A DNA stretch of 64,000 nt from Cognatishimia activa. GTDB taxonomy: Bacteria > Pseudomonadota > Alphaproteobacteria > Rhodobacterales > Rhodobacteraceae. A program made the translations under genes and the position numbers. Of this stretch, positions 1 to 9,006 are shown one piece after another (positions within the stretch are counted from its first letter, which is position 1; each line of letters begins with the position of its first letter). The stretch spans positions 2,232,001 to 2,296,000 of the forward strand of contig NZ_CP060010.1 of NCBI RefSeq assembly GCF_017798205.1. The letters are read 5' to 3'. The notes beneath the pieces were generated by a model that was given only the letters and a program-made list of their open reading frames with translations, was not told where the DNA came from and made no database searches.

Positions 1-762
1 CGCGATCTTGTGGAACGCGGCGTGCGCGAGATCACCCTCTTAGGCCAGAACGTAAACGCCTATCATGGTGACGGCCCAAAAGGAGGCACATGGTCTCTGG
101 CCGATCTGATCTGGGAACTTGACAAGGTCGACGGGTTAGAACGCATCCGCTTTACCACCAGCCACCCCAATGACATGCAGGACGATCTGATCGCCGCTCA
201 TGGTGAATGCAGCAAGCTGATGCCGTATCTGCACCTGCCGGTGCAATCGGGCAGTGACAAGATCCTCAAGCGCATGAACCGCAGCCATACCGCCGAAAGT
301 TACCTGCGCTTGATCGAGCGCATCCGCGCGGCGCGTCCAGATATCCTGATCTCGGGTGATTTCATTGTTGGCTTCCCAGAAGAGACCGAAGAAGATTTTC
401 AAGACACCATGGCCCTGATCGAAGAGGTCAAATACGGTCAGGCGTTTTCCTTTAAATATTCCACGCGCCCCGGCACGCCTGCAGCGGAACGTCCGCTGGT
501 AGATGACGCAGAGGCCTCGGATCGCCTCTACCGCCTCCAAGCCCTGATCACCAAGCAGCAGCAAGAGATCCAGCAGTCCATGGTGGGCCGCGAGGTCTCT
601 GTGATGTTTGAACGCAAAGGGCGGCTTGAGGGGCAGATGGTCGGCAAGTCCGAATATCTGCACGCGGTCCATGTGGCAAATGCGGATGTGAATGTCGGCG
701 ATATCCGCGCTGTGAGAATCGTTGAAAGCAGCGCAAATTCGCTGGGTGGCGTTCTCGTTTAA
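1..762 (+). CDS. miaB: tRNA-2-methylthio-N6-dimethylallyladenosine synthase MiaB (5' end cut off)
   Basis: C-terminal part of a radical-SAM methylthiotransferase that adds the 2-methylthio group to i6A37 in tRNAs reading UNN codons. The reading frame is open from base 1, so the N-terminal domain with its cluster cysteines lies outside the window. Visible are the family segments [13 protein letters not shown] and HLPVQSGSD and, near the end, a TRAM domain around [13 protein letters not shown] that binds tRNA. Its place upstream of phoH-ybeY-corC-lnt is the usual one in alphaproteobacteria. A GTG at base 10 is an internal codon, not the start. Identification is firm. Confidence 0.95.
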   Translation, partial: RDLVERGVREITLLGQNVNAYHGDGPKGGTWSLADLIWELDKVDGLERIRFTTSHPNDMQDDLIAAHGECSKLMPYLHLPVQSGSDKILKRMNRSHTAESYLRLIERIRAARPDILISGDFIVGFPEETEEDFQDTMALIEEVKYGQAFSFKYSTRPGTPAAERPLVDDAEASDRLYRLQALITKQQQEIQQSMVGREVSVMFERKGRLEGQMVGKSEYLHAVHVANADVNVGDIRAVRIVESSANSLGGVLV

Positions 763-955
763 GGTAACAAAAGTTAACCTTTCAGCCCGTTCCCTATATT
801 TTCTTGGCGCTGCGCGGGTTTCTATGGTCGCCCACAATATCTTGTGGATTTCCCTTCACATGATCGGAAAATTTGCTACAGTACTGTCATGAATGATGTC
901 GGCTCTTCCCTTGGCTGCTGCGGCCCGGGTGGCGCGCGACAGTGAGGGTAGTATC

Positions 956-1531
956 GTGGCAGATCATTTTAAAACCGGCCTGCGCCGTGCATTGGGGAGC
1001 ATCGCAATTGCTGCGATCACATGCACCAGCGTTGCGACCACTGCGGTCGCGCAAGGCACCAAAACCATCCGAGGCGCGGAATATAAACCTACCATCTGGG
1101 TCGACCCGGATGGCTGTCAGCATTGGGTGATGGACGACGGCGCAGAGGGCTATATGACCCCGAATGTGAACCGTCATGGCATTCCAGTGTGCGACCATTC
1201 CAAACTTTGCGGCATGATGAATGCGGATCAGTTCTTTGCCTCTGGCAGCTATCGGATCACCAGCCAGGGCCGCGCGCGCCTTGCGCAGTTCTTTCAGCAG
1301 AACGGCTCGGACGCCTATATCATCATCGGCCATACCGACAGCCGGGGCTCTGACGAAAGCAATATGAAGCTTTCCTTCAACCGCGCCGCGACCGTCGCGA
1401 ATGTCGGCACCAGTGCTGGCGCGAATATCGTCGACGTGCGGGGCTATGGCGAGCGAATGCCGCGGGCCTCGAACAAAACATCCGTCGGCCGCGCGGAAAA
1501 CCGCCGCGTCGAAATCATGTGTCTGAATTAA
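956..1531 (+). CDS. OmpA-family peptidoglycan-associated outer membrane protein
   Basis: About 191 residues. I place the start at GTG 956, because GTGAGGG at 942-948 fits as a ribosome site and the N-terminus then reads as a signal peptide (hydrophobic stretch, cleavage near AVAQ). The C-terminal half is an OmpA domain that binds peptidoglycan, seen in IIGHTDSRGSDESN, LSFNRAATV and GRAENRRVEI. Between them is a short segment with IWVDPDGCQHWVMDDG and EGY that is almost repeated in the next gene. The open frame extends upstream to 893, but that start gives no signal peptide. It probably forms an operon with the lipoprotein 12 bases downstream. Confidence 0.85.
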   Translation: MADHFKTGLRRALGSIAIAAITCTSVATTAVAQGTKTIRGAEYKPTIWVDPDGCQHWVMDDGAEGYMTPNVNRHGIPVCDHSKLCGMMNADQFFASGSYRITSQGRARLAQFFQQNGSDAYIIIGHTDSRGSDESNMKLSFNRAATVANVGTSAGANIVDVRGYGERMPRASNKTSVGRAENRRVEIMCLN

Positions 1532-1542
1532 GGGGAGCGACG

Positions 1543-1860
1543 ATGAAACTGAAATCAACAGCACTCGCTCTCCTGGCGGCAACGGCGGTCTCGGGCTGTG
1601 TCGAGTCCTTTGAGGGCGGCAAGAACATTGCCGATAAGACCATCGATCAGGGGTTTGACGACAAGCACCTTAGCCAATTGGTGGCCGGTATTTGGGTCGA
1701 TCCAAACGGCTGTGACCACTGGATTATTGACGACGGTCTCGAGGGATACCTCAGCCAGCGGCTGGATCGCTATGGCAAGCCGGTCTGTTCTGGCATCGCA
1801 CCGCCCAATACGGCAACCGGCCCCTACAAAGAAGGGTCCAAGTACTACGACAAACTATGA
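1543..1860 (+). CDS. Small lipoprotein sharing a motif with the upstream OmpA protein
   Basis: 105 residues. A type II signal peptide ends in the lipobox AVSGC, so the mature protein should be a lipid-anchored envelope protein. The middle carries IWVDPNGCDHWIIDDG, EGYLSQ and GKPVC, matching the segment in the preceding OmpA-family gene nearly residue for residue. It contains little else. AAGGGGAGCGACG directly before the ATG is a strong ribosome site. The spacing of 11 bases from the upstream stop and a terminator after it indicate a two-gene operon. I know of no assigned function. The shared segment may be a small disulfide-containing or ligand-binding module. Confidence 0.8.
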   Translation: MKLKSTALALLAATAVSGCVESFEGGKNIADKTIDQGFDDKHLSQLVAGIWVDPNGCDHWIIDDGLEGYLSQRLDRYGKPVCSGIAPPNTATGPYKEGSKYYDKL

Positions 1861-1888
1861 TCGGGTCCCAGATCACAGATCATCATCC

Positions 1889-1923
1889 AAAAGACCGCGC
1901 GCATCCGCTCGCGGTCTTTTTTT
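1889..1923 (+). terminator. Rho-independent terminator after the OmpA/lipoprotein pair
   Basis: AAGACCGCG (1891-1899) pairs with CGCGGTCTT (1910-1918) and runs into a T tract. It separates the lipoprotein from phoH. Confidence 0.85.
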
Positions 1924-2018
1924 GTAACTCTGGCGTGAATTTTGCCGCCAACTGCTTGCAGGTCTTTTGGAAAATTTGCAGGCTAAGACTCAGAGCCATT
2001 TAGAAAAAGGAGAGCTGC

Positions 2019-3050
2019 TTGGCCATAAGTGCCCTGACCCCGCCATCCACTGGGGAAACATCGAAAGAAGTTCTGATCGAGTTCCCAGACAATCGCCTTT
2101 TGATCGACCTTTGCGGTGAGTATGACCGCAATCTCGCGGATATAGAGCAGCAGCTCTCGGTTCAAATCATTCGCCGTGGCAACCAACTGGCCATTTTGGG
2201 CGAAGAGGCCCATCAAAAAGAAGCGGCCGAGGTCCTGCAGTCCCTCTATCAACGTTTGGAAACCGGCAAATCGGTTGAGCACGCGGATATCGATCGCGAG
2301 CTGCGCATGGGTGGATCGGAAAAAGGCACCGGAGCGCGGGACGGCGACCAGATGGAGCTCTTCAAAGGCGGTAAGGTCGAGATCAAGACTCGCAAAAAGC
2401 TGGTTGAGCCTCGGACCGATGCACAAAAGGCCTATGTGCAGAACCTCTTCAAAAACGAAATGGCCTTCGGCATTGGCCCGGCAGGCACCGGTAAGACCTA
2501 TCTCGCCGTGGCCGTTGGTGTGTCGATGTTCATCGGAGGCCATGTGGACCGTATCATCCTTAGCCGCCCTGCGGTCGAAGCGGGTGAAAAGCTCGGCTAT
2601 CTGCCCGGCGACATGAAGGACAAAGTCGACCCCTATATGCAGCCGCTTTATGATGCGCTGAACGATTTCCTTCCGGGCAAACAGCTCGCGAAACTGATCG
2701 AAGAGAAAAAGATCGAAATCGCGCCGCTGGCCTTTATGCGGGGCCGCACCTTGGCGAATGCTTTTGTTGTGCTGGACGAGGCGCAAAACGCCACCACCAT
2801 GCAGATGAAAATGTTCCTGACCCGCCTGGGCGAAGGCTCGCGCATGGTGATCACCGGTGACCGCAGCCAGGTTGACCTGCCCCGCGGCGTGCAATCGGGG
2901 CTGCGTGATGCAGAAAGGTTGTTGAGCGGCATCAAAAACATAAGCTTCAACTATTTCACCGCAGATGACGTGGTCCGTCACCCGCTTGTGGCCGCCATCA
3001 TCAAGGCCTATGACGCGGATTCTGAACGCGCCATGGCCGACAAAGCCTAG
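2019..3050 (+). CDS. phoH: PhoH-family ATPase (YbeZ type)
   Basis: 343 residues. Cytoplasmic ATPase of the PhoH/YbeZ family, which works with the endonuclease YbeY in RNA metabolism. The Walker A motif GPAGTGKT is at about residues 153-160 and the Walker B-like VVLDEAQNA at about 250-258. An N-terminal nucleic-acid-binding region precedes them, as in YbeZ proteins. The start is TTG at 2019, chosen because AAAAAGGAGAG ends six bases before it and no ATG lies nearby. The ybeY and corC genes follow in the same direction, the conserved order of this locus. Confidence 0.93.
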   Translation: MAISALTPPSTGETSKEVLIEFPDNRLLIDLCGEYDRNLADIEQQLSVQIIRRGNQLAILGEEAHQKEAAEVLQSLYQRLETGKSVEHADIDRELRMGGSEKGTGARDGDQMELFKGGKVEIKTRKKLVEPRTDAQKAYVQNLFKNEMAFGIGPAGTGKTYLAVAVGVSMFIGGHVDRIILSRPAVEAGEKLGYLPGDMKDKVDPYMQPLYDALNDFLPGKQLAKLIEEKKIEIAPLAFMRGRTLANAFVVLDEAQNATTMQMKMFLTRLGEGSRMVITGDRSQVDLPRGVQSGLRDAERLLSGIKNISFNYFTADDVVRHPLVAAIIKAYDADSERAMADKA

Positions 3051-3115
3051 GCTTTCATCTTGCGCAAAATACTCACGGGGGTGTGGGGGCAGTCAGCCCC
3101 CACGAGGCCAGTCAC

Positions 3116-3607
3116 ATGATCGTAGACATCCAATTCGAAGACAGTCGCTGGCAGGATCTGGACCTGCAGAGGCTGGCCGATCAGGCTTGCGCTCAGACGC
3201 TGGCCCATCTCGGCTTGGGAGATGACTGGGAGGTCAGCCTTCTGGCCTGCGATGATGCGCGTATTGCCGATCTGAATGCCGAGTTTCGCGAGAAACCGAC
3301 CCCCACCAACGTCCTTTCTTGGCCCTCAGAGGAACGCGGCTCTGATGAGGACGGTGGCAACCCCGATCTGCCCGAAGGCCCCGACCCAGAACTCGGCGAT
3401 ATCGCCATCGCCTATGACACCTGCGCCCGCGAATCCGAGGCGGTAGGCAAGCCAATGCGCGACCATGTCACACATCTATTGGTTCACGGCGTGCTACATT
3501 TGCTGGGATATGATCACATTCGTGACAAAGATGCCGCCCTTATGGAGGGTTTAGAGGTCGAGATACTTGGCAAACTAGGGTTGAGTAACCCATATTATGA
3601 AGGATAA
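3116..3607 (+). CDS. ybeY: Endoribonuclease YbeY, 16S rRNA maturation factor
   Basis: 163 residues. Metal-dependent single-strand endoribonuclease needed for 16S rRNA 3'-end processing and 70S quality control. The zinc-binding motif HGVLHLLGYDH is at residues 124-134, giving the three histidines. An in-frame ATG at 3083 would add 11 residues of unlikely sequence. ATG 3116 gives the MIVDIQFED start expected of the family, though its ribosome site is weak. It lies between phoH and corC in the usual cluster. Confidence 0.93.
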   Translation: MIVDIQFEDSRWQDLDLQRLADQACAQTLAHLGLGDDWEVSLLACDDARIADLNAEFREKPTPTNVLSWPSEERGSDEDGGNPDLPEGPDPELGDIAIAYDTCARESEAVGKPMRDHVTHLLVHGVLHLLGYDHIRDKDAALMEGLEVEILGKLGLSNPYYEG

Positions 3608-3637
3608 CGGGGTTTCTCCCCGATTTGGAAAGGTACA

Positions 3638-4534
3638 ATGGGCGACAGCACCGACGGGTCTTCTATCGCAGCGCAGAGCGCGCAGGGCGAGATCCCAGAA
3701 TTAAATAAAAGCGGCGGGTTTTTCCGTCGCATCCTCGAAGCGATCAGCCCCGCAGATGTGGGCGAGGTCGCAGAACCTCAGCAAACCGATAAGCCGAGCA
3801 CCCAGACCCATGGGATGATCAACCTGCGTCGCATGCGGGTTGAGGACGTGGCCGTGCCCAAAGTGGACATCGCCTCGGTTCCCGTCACCATGACACGTGC
3901 CGAGCTGGTGGATGTGTTCCGCGAAAGCGGGTTTACGCGACTGCCGGTCTTTGACGGCACGCTGGATACGCCGGTGGGCTTTGTGCACCTCAAGGACTTG
4001 GCCCTGAAGCACGGGTTCAATGGATCCGGTGGACGGTTTTCACTGCGCCAAATGCTGCGGCCTCTGCTATTCGTGCCGCCCTCCATGCCCATCGGTGTGC
4101 TGCTGACAAAAATGCAGACCGAACGGCGTCACATGGCCTTGGTGATTGACGAATACGGCGGTGTGGACGGGCTTGTGACCATCGAGGATCTGATCGAACA
4201 GGTGGTCGGAGAGATCGAGGACGAACACGACCAAGAAGAGGCTGCGCTGTGGCGCGAGGAAAGCCCGGGCTGCTATCTGGCGCTGGCGAAATCTCCGCTG
4301 GATGAGTTTGAGCCGGTCATTGGACGCTCGCTGACCAACCACGAAGAGATCGACGAAGAAGAGATCGACACTCTGGGCGGTCTGGTCTTTATGCTCGCCG
4401 GTCGTGTGCCCGCGCGGGGCGAAGTCGTTGTGCACCCCGATGGCACAGAGTTCGAAGTCGTGGACGCCGATCCGCGCCGCATCAAACGGCTGCGTGTGAT
4501 CCTAAGCGATCAAAATGCCCATGCCGACGGCTGA
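3638..4534 (+). CDS. corC: CorC/HlyC-family protein with tandem CBS domains
   Basis: 298 residues, no membrane segment. The order is an N-terminal tail, a CBS pair (from about residue 65, including RRMRVEDVAVPKVDI and the second CBS with DEYGGVDGLVTIEDLIEQ) and a C-terminal CorC/HlyC domain (about residues 205-290). Family members are linked to magnesium and cobalt efflux and sit next to lnt in most proteobacteria. GAAAGG precedes the ATG. The 3' end overlaps the lnt start by 20 bases, so the two are probably translationally coupled. Confidence 0.9.
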   Translation: MGDSTDGSSIAAQSAQGEIPELNKSGGFFRRILEAISPADVGEVAEPQQTDKPSTQTHGMINLRRMRVEDVAVPKVDIASVPVTMTRAELVDVFRESGFTRLPVFDGTLDTPVGFVHLKDLALKHGFNGSGGRFSLRQMLRPLLFVPPSMPIGVLLTKMQTERRHMALVIDEYGGVDGLVTIEDLIEQVVGEIEDEHDQEEAALWREESPGCYLALAKSPLDEFEPVIGRSLTNHEEIDEEEIDTLGGLVFMLAGRVPARGEVVVHPDGTEFEVVDADPRRIKRLRVILSDQNAHADG

Positions 4535-6029
4535 TCTGGTGTCGCGCTATGCTGGGCTGCCCCGTTGGGGGCGGCTTGGTATTTGGGCAATATTGGGCGT
4601 GATTTCAGCCATGGGACAAGCGCCCTTCGGATGGGCGCTTGTCTCGGTTCTTGGCTTTGCGTTCGCCTTTCTTTTCTTTGAACGCACAAAGGGCACCGAT
4701 GCGCCTGCCGCACAAGGTTGGACCTTTGGGTTCGGCTATTTTCTTCTGACACTCCAATGGCTTGTGAGCCCCTTCCTTGTGGAACCCGAGCAGCATGGCT
4801 GGATGGCGCCCGTTGCCTTGGCGCTGATGCCTGGCGGGCTTGCGTTGTTCTGGGCCGCTGCTTTTTGGGGAGCAGGTCGCTTGGGCAGAAGTTCTGCCTT
4901 GATCTTTGCACTGCCGCTGATGGAACTGGCCCGCGCCTATGTTTTCACAGGCTTTGCCTGGGGCATGCCTGCTTATGGCATGGTTGATAGCGCCTTGGGG
5001 CAGGTGGTCACCTGGGTCGGATCCCATGGGTTGAATGTCTTTGTGCTCGCGATTGCTTGGGCCGTTGCGCAGGCGATCAACTCTCACGGGCAGTTTCGGC
5101 TCGCATTCCTAGGCCTCGCTGTCGCCGGAGTGGTCGCCATTCTCTGGCCTGCGCCTGAGCCAATGGCACCGCGCGACGACGCTCCAATGATCCGGTTGAT
5201 ACAACCCAACGCAGCGCAACATGAAAAATGGGATCCAGACCTGATCGATGAGATCTTTGAGCGTGGCCTTGCCCTGACGCGGGCAGAGGCCGAGGGGCCG
5301 ATTGCTCTGACTATTTGGCCTGAGACATCATTGCCCGAGATCCTGAACTATGGCGATGAGCTTTTGGCGCAGGTCTCCGAGGCCGCCGGACTGGCCCCCG
5401 TGGTGATCGGAGCGAACCGTTTTGAAGGCCCACGACTTTTCAATTCCGCCGCGCTCATCGGATCTGATGGCGAGGTCCATGCGATCTATGACAAGCACCA
5501 CCTTGTGCCCTTTGGGGAATATCTGCCGTTTGGCGATTTCCTTGCGCGGTTTGGCTATTACGGCATGGCTGCGAGCCAGGGGCATGGTTTCTCACCTGGA
5601 GCTGGGGCCGAGTTGATGGATCTTGGCCCGTTGGGCCTCGCGCTGCCATTGATTTGCTACGAAGTGGTTTTCCCGCAAGATGTGCGCGCCAGTCAGATCC
5701 GAGCCAATATGCTGATGCAGATCACCAATGATGCGTGGTTTGGGACGTTCTCGGGCCCCTATCAGCACCTCGTTCAGGCGCAGATGCGGGCGATGGAAAT
5801 GGGCCTGCCGATGGTGCGGGCAGCCAATACGGGTGTCTCGGCCATGATCGATGCACGCGGTCGGATCGTGGCGCAATTGCCGATGAATGAAGCGGGATAT
5901 CTAGATGTACGCCGCCAGGATCCTTTGCCGCAAACGCTCTATGCCTGGGTAGGAGACGCGCCTGTTTTGGCATTTCTGATCCTGGTGCTTCTGGGATACA
6001 TCACCGTCCGCCCCCGCGAATTCGCTTGA
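4515..6029 (+). CDS. lnt: Apolipoprotein N-acyltransferase
   Basis: 504 residues. Inner-membrane enzyme for the last step of lipoprotein maturation, N-acylation of the lipid-modified cysteine. The N-terminal 210 residues hold several hydrophobic helices. The periplasmic nitrilase-like domain follows, with the catalytic triad recognisable as Glu270 (WPETSLPE), Lys327 (YDKHHLVPFGEY) and Cys381 (LICYE). A last hydrophobic helix closes the protein. The start could be ATG 4515 or ATG 4521, both inside the end of corC. The small lipoprotein at 1543 would be one of its substrates. Confidence 0.95.
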   Translation: MPMPTADLVSRYAGLPRWGRLGIWAILGVISAMGQAPFGWALVSVLGFAFAFLFFERTKGTDAPAAQGWTFGFGYFLLTLQWLVSPFLVEPEQHGWMAPVALALMPGGLALFWAAAFWGAGRLGRSSALIFALPLMELARAYVFTGFAWGMPAYGMVDSALGQVVTWVGSHGLNVFVLAIAWAVAQAINSHGQFRLAFLGLAVAGVVAILWPAPEPMAPRDDAPMIRLIQPNAAQHEKWDPDLIDEIFERGLALTRAEAEGPIALTIWPETSLPEILNYGDELLAQVSEAAGLAPVVIGANRFEGPRLFNSAALIGSDGEVHAIYDKHHLVPFGEYLPFGDFLARFGYYGMAASQGHGFSPGAGAELMDLGPLGLALPLICYEVVFPQDVRASQIRANMLMQITNDAWFGTFSGPYQHLVQAQMRAMEMGLPMVRAANTGVSAMIDARGRIVAQLPMNEAGYLDVRRQDPLPQTLYAWVGDAPVLAFLILVLLGYITVRPREFA

Positions 6030-6066
6030 CCGCATGGTCAACCCCGCCTAAGTCCCGTTGATATCA

Positions 6067-6120
6067 CCGCCGCCACAACGGCTTCCTGACGTGGCGGTTA
6101 GATTTCTCAATGGAGCACTT
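6067..6120 (+). promoter_or_regulatory. SAM/SAH riboswitch of the metK leader
   Basis: CCGCCAC (6070-6076) pairs perfectly with GTGGCGG (6091-6097) around the loop AACGGCTTCCTGAC. CTTC in this loop (6082-6085) can pair with GGAG (6112-6115), the ribosome site of metK, forming the pseudoknot. Short stem, ACGGCTTCCTG loop and TGGAGCA just before the start codon match the SAM/SAH riboswitch class known from Rhodobacterales metK genes. Ligand binding is expected to hide the ribosome site, so SAM represses translation of its own synthase. It also fixes the metK start at 6122 rather than 6110. Confidence 0.9.
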
Positions 6121-6121
6121 C

Positions 6122-7303
6122 ATGGCACGACAGAATTACACGTTCACTTCCGAGTCCGTTTCGGAAGGACACCCAGACAAGGTCTGCGACCGCATTTCCG
6201 ATGCCGTCCTTGACGCTTTCCTCGCCGAGGAACCCGAGGCGCGCGTTGCAGCAGAGACCTTTGCCACCACAAACCGCGTTGTTATTGGCGGTGAGGTGGG
6301 CTTGTCTGATCCGGACAAACTCAAAGATTACATGGGCAAGATCGACGCGATCACCCGCGCTTGCATCAAAGACATTGGCTATGAGCAAGACAAATTCCAC
6401 CACGAGACCGTAGAGGTCACGAACCTGCTGCACGAACAATCTGCGCATATCGCACAGGGCGTGGATGCGGCCGCGGATAAAGACGAAGGCGCGGGCGACC
6501 AGGGCATTATGTTCGGCTACGCGACCAACGAAACCGACGCGCTTATGCCGGCTCCGATCCAGTATTCCCATGCGATCCTGCGCCGTCTGGCCGAGGTGCG
6601 CAAATCCGGCCAAGAGCCTGCGCTGGGCCCGGACGCGAAATCTCAACTTTCCGTTGTTTATCGCGATGGCAAGCCTGTGGGCGTGTCGTCTGTGGTTCTC
6701 TCCACGCAGCACCTTGATGAAGCGCTGAGCAGCGAAGACATCCGCGCCATTGTTGCACCTTATATCGAAGAAGTTCTGCCAGAGGGCTGGCTGTCTGCCG
6801 AGACCGAATGGCACGTGAACCCAACCGGCAAATTCGTCATCGGCGGCCCTGACGGGGACGCGGGTCTGACGGGCCGTAAGATCATCGTGGATACTTATGG
6901 CGGCGCGGCACCTCACGGTGGCGGTGCGTTCTCTGGTAAAGATCCAACCAAGGTTGACCGTTCTGCGGCTTACGCTGCGCGCTATCTGGCCAAGAACGTC
7001 GTGGCTGCAGGCATGGCAGATCGCTGCACGATCCAGCTGTCATATGCGATTGGCGTGTCCAAACCGCTGTCGATCTATGCGGACACCCATGGCACCGGCA
7101 ACGTGGCTGATGCTGCGATCGAAGCAGCTGTGGCCTCCGTGATGGATCTCACGCCGCGCGGCATCCGCCAGCATCTGGGTCTGAACAAGCCGATCTATCA
7201 GCGCACCGCAGCCTATGGCCACTTTGGTCGTACGCCGGACGCGGACGGCGGGTTCAGCTGGGAAAAAGACGATCTGGTGACAGCGCTGAAAGCTGCCGTC
7301 TAA
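6122..7303 (+). CDS. metK: S-adenosylmethionine synthetase
   Basis: 393 residues, full length. Makes S-adenosylmethionine from methionine and ATP in the cytoplasm. Family signatures include [20 protein letters not shown] near the N-terminus, [12 protein letters not shown] and the phosphate-binding [19 protein letters not shown] 6110 is in frame, but it lies inside the riboswitch pseudoknot upstream of the ribosome site GGAG, so ATG 6122 is the start. Expression should be under feedback from the SAM/SAH riboswitch. It is transcribed away from lnt and ends at a terminator. Confidence 0.97.
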   Translation: MARQNYTFTSESVSEGHPDKVCDRISDAVLDAFLAEEPEARVAAETFATTNRVVIGGEVGLSDPDKLKDYMGKIDAITRACIKDIGYEQDKFHHETVEVTNLLHEQSAHIAQGVDAAADKDEGAGDQGIMFGYATNETDALMPAPIQYSHAILRRLAEVRKSGQEPALGPDAKSQLSVVYRDGKPVGVSSVVLSTQHLDEALSSEDIRAIVAPYIEEVLPEGWLSAETEWHVNPTGKFVIGGPDGDAGLTGRKIIVDTYGGAAPHGGGAFSGKDPTKVDRSAAYAARYLAKNVVAAGMADRCTIQLSYAIGVSKPLSIYADTHGTGNVADAAIEAAVASVMDLTPRGIRQHLGLNKPIYQRTAAYGHFGRTPDADGGFSWEKDDLVTALKAAV

Positions 7304-7330
7304 GCACATCGCCTTGACGAAAGAGACACA

Positions 7331-7356
7331 AAGGTCGCCAAACTGGCGGCCTTTTT
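7331..7356 (+). terminator. Rho-independent terminator of metK
   Basis: GGTCGCC (7333-7339) pairs with GGCGGCC (7345-7351, one G-T pair), followed by TTTTTCTTT. Confidence 0.8.
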
Positions 7357-7420
7357 CTTTGCCGCCTTGGCAGCTCTCGCTTGCTGCGCTAGCTCTGAAG
7401 AGCACGCCGGAGGATCTGAA

Positions 7421-8053
7421 TTGCGTAGTTTATTTGTTGTTTTTGCCACTCTTTTGGCCACTCATGCCGTTGCCGAAAGCCATGGCGACCTGCCGCCCAA
7501 GTTCGAAGTGCGTGGCACGACTTTGGTCTATGACACCGAGACGAGGGTAAACTCCGAAATTGAATCCGACGACGTGGACCACCTTTTGGCGGTGTTGCGC
7601 GCCAACGAAAGTTTGCGCGTGCTCGAACTCAACAGCAGCGGAGGCAGCGTTTGGGCCGGGCGCGAGATGGCGCGGATCGTGATTGATTTCGGGCTGGACA
7701 CCATCGTGCATGGGGAATGCGCGAGTTCCTGCGTCCGCGTTTTTCTGGCAGGCCAAAAGCGTCAGATGACCTTAGGGTCTAAGTTAGGGTTCCACCAACC
7801 CTTCTGGAGCGCGGCCAATATGCAGAGCTACTACGAGCAATGGCGCGAGCAGGATGGCTGGGACACACCGTTCGAGTTCTCTGAATGGGTCTTTGAAGAC
7901 ACCCAGCGCGAGTTCCACGAAGACCTCACCTATATGATTTCGCGCGGGGTGGATGCTGAGTTCGCGGTGAAAAGCAAAGGCATCCCAAACAGCGACAACT
8001 GGTACCCAACACGGGTCGAGCTGACCTTGGCGGGCGTCTTGCGCAGCGAATAA
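7421..8053 (+). CDS. Secreted protein with ClpP/crotonase-like fold
   Basis: 210 residues from the TTG at 7421, which is preceded by CGGAGGA at a good distance and gives a clean signal peptide (RSLFVVFATLLATHAVAE). An ATG at 7367 in the same frame has no such support. The motifs LELNSSGGSV and GECASSCVRVFLAG with a following FHQPFW segment resemble the periplasmic ClpP-like family found in many alphaproteobacteria, where the serine of the second motif would be the nucleophile. A role in envelope protein turnover is an inference from the fold. It stands alone between metK and trmB. Confidence 0.7.
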   Translation: MRSLFVVFATLLATHAVAESHGDLPPKFEVRGTTLVYDTETRVNSEIESDDVDHLLAVLRANESLRVLELNSSGGSVWAGREMARIVIDFGLDTIVHGECASSCVRVFLAGQKRQMTLGSKLGFHQPFWSAANMQSYYEQWREQDGWDTPFEFSEWVFEDTQREFHEDLTYMISRGVDAEFAVKSKGIPNSDNWYPTRVELTLAGVLRSE

Positions 8054-8123
8054 TCGTCACGAAAGGCTTGCACATGACGCGTCCATACGGCAGAGGGCGC
8101 GCAGCAAAACCTATGGAACCTTT

Positions 8124-8852
8124 ATGTCAAACCCATCTGATATATCCAAAACTCACCCCTCTGGCGCGCCTTGGCGGAATTTCTACGGCCGCTTCAAAGG
8201 CAAGGGGCTGCGCAAGTCTCAAGAGGCGTGGCTGGATGAGGATCTGGCGGCTCTGTCGCCGGGCAAGGTGAGCTGGGAAGACAATCCAGAGCGCGAGGCT
8301 TTGGATCTGGAAGGGTTGTTTGGAGACCGCGATCTATGGCTGGAAATCGGCTTTGGTGGCGGCGAGCATATGATTCATCAGGCCACTCAGAACCCCGATG
8401 TCGGGTTCATCGGCTGTGAACCCTATATCAACGGCGTCGCCATGCTCCTGGGCAAGATCCGCGAAGCAGGGGCCGAGAATATCCGCATCCATCCGGGCGA
8501 CGCGCGGGATATGTTTGATGTGTTGCCGCCGGAGTCCGTGTCCAAAGCCTTTTTGCTCTATCCCGATCCGTGGCCGAAGAAACGTCACCATCGGCGTCGC
8601 TTTGTGACACAAGAGCACCTAGTTCCTTTGCATGGGGTTATGAAACCCGGCGCGATCTTGCGGGTGGCGACTGATATTCCTGACTACGTACGTCAGACCC
8701 TGCAAGAGGTGCCTAAGGCCGGCTTTGAATGGTTGGCCGAGACGGCGGAGGACTGGCGGCAGCCTTGGGGCGACTGGATTTCGACTCGCTATGAGCAGAA
8801 GGCATTTCGCGAAGGCCGGACTGCGCATTACCTGACATTCCGCAGGGTTTAG
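8124..8852 (+). CDS. trmB: tRNA (guanine-N7-)-methyltransferase
   Basis: 242 residues. Methylates N7 of G46 in the tRNA variable loop. The SAM-binding motif appears as LEIGFGGGEHM, followed by IGCEPYINGV and by YPDPWPKKRHHRRR, the signature of TrmB. An N-terminal extension rich in basic residues (WRNFYGRFKGKGLRKSQ) is usual in alphaproteobacterial members. GGAA lies just upstream of the ATG. No operon partner is evident. The next gene, aroA, begins after about 150 bases. Confidence 0.93.
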   Translation: MSNPSDISKTHPSGAPWRNFYGRFKGKGLRKSQEAWLDEDLAALSPGKVSWEDNPEREALDLEGLFGDRDLWLEIGFGGGEHMIHQATQNPDVGFIGCEPYINGVAMLLGKIREAGAENIRIHPGDARDMFDVLPPESVSKAFLLYPDPWPKKRHHRRRFVTQEHLVPLHGVMKPGAILRVATDIPDYVRQTLQEVPKAGFEWLAETAEDWRQPWGDWISTRYEQKAFREGRTAHYLTFRRV

Positions 8853-9006
8853 GCGGGCAGGGGCTTTGCCTCTTTGTGCGGGATTGCGGGCTATCCCTCC
8901 CATTCACCCTGAAGTACTTGCGGCAAGATGAAATCTTGGCTTGGTCATGGACGCCGGGAATGTTCTGCGCTAACAGCTTGCCTGACTTGGAACAAGGAAG
9001 ACCCGA

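Noticed and set aside
761-784. Small hairpin after miaB
   Set aside because: Contains a bulge and has a weak T tract. Not enough to call a terminator.
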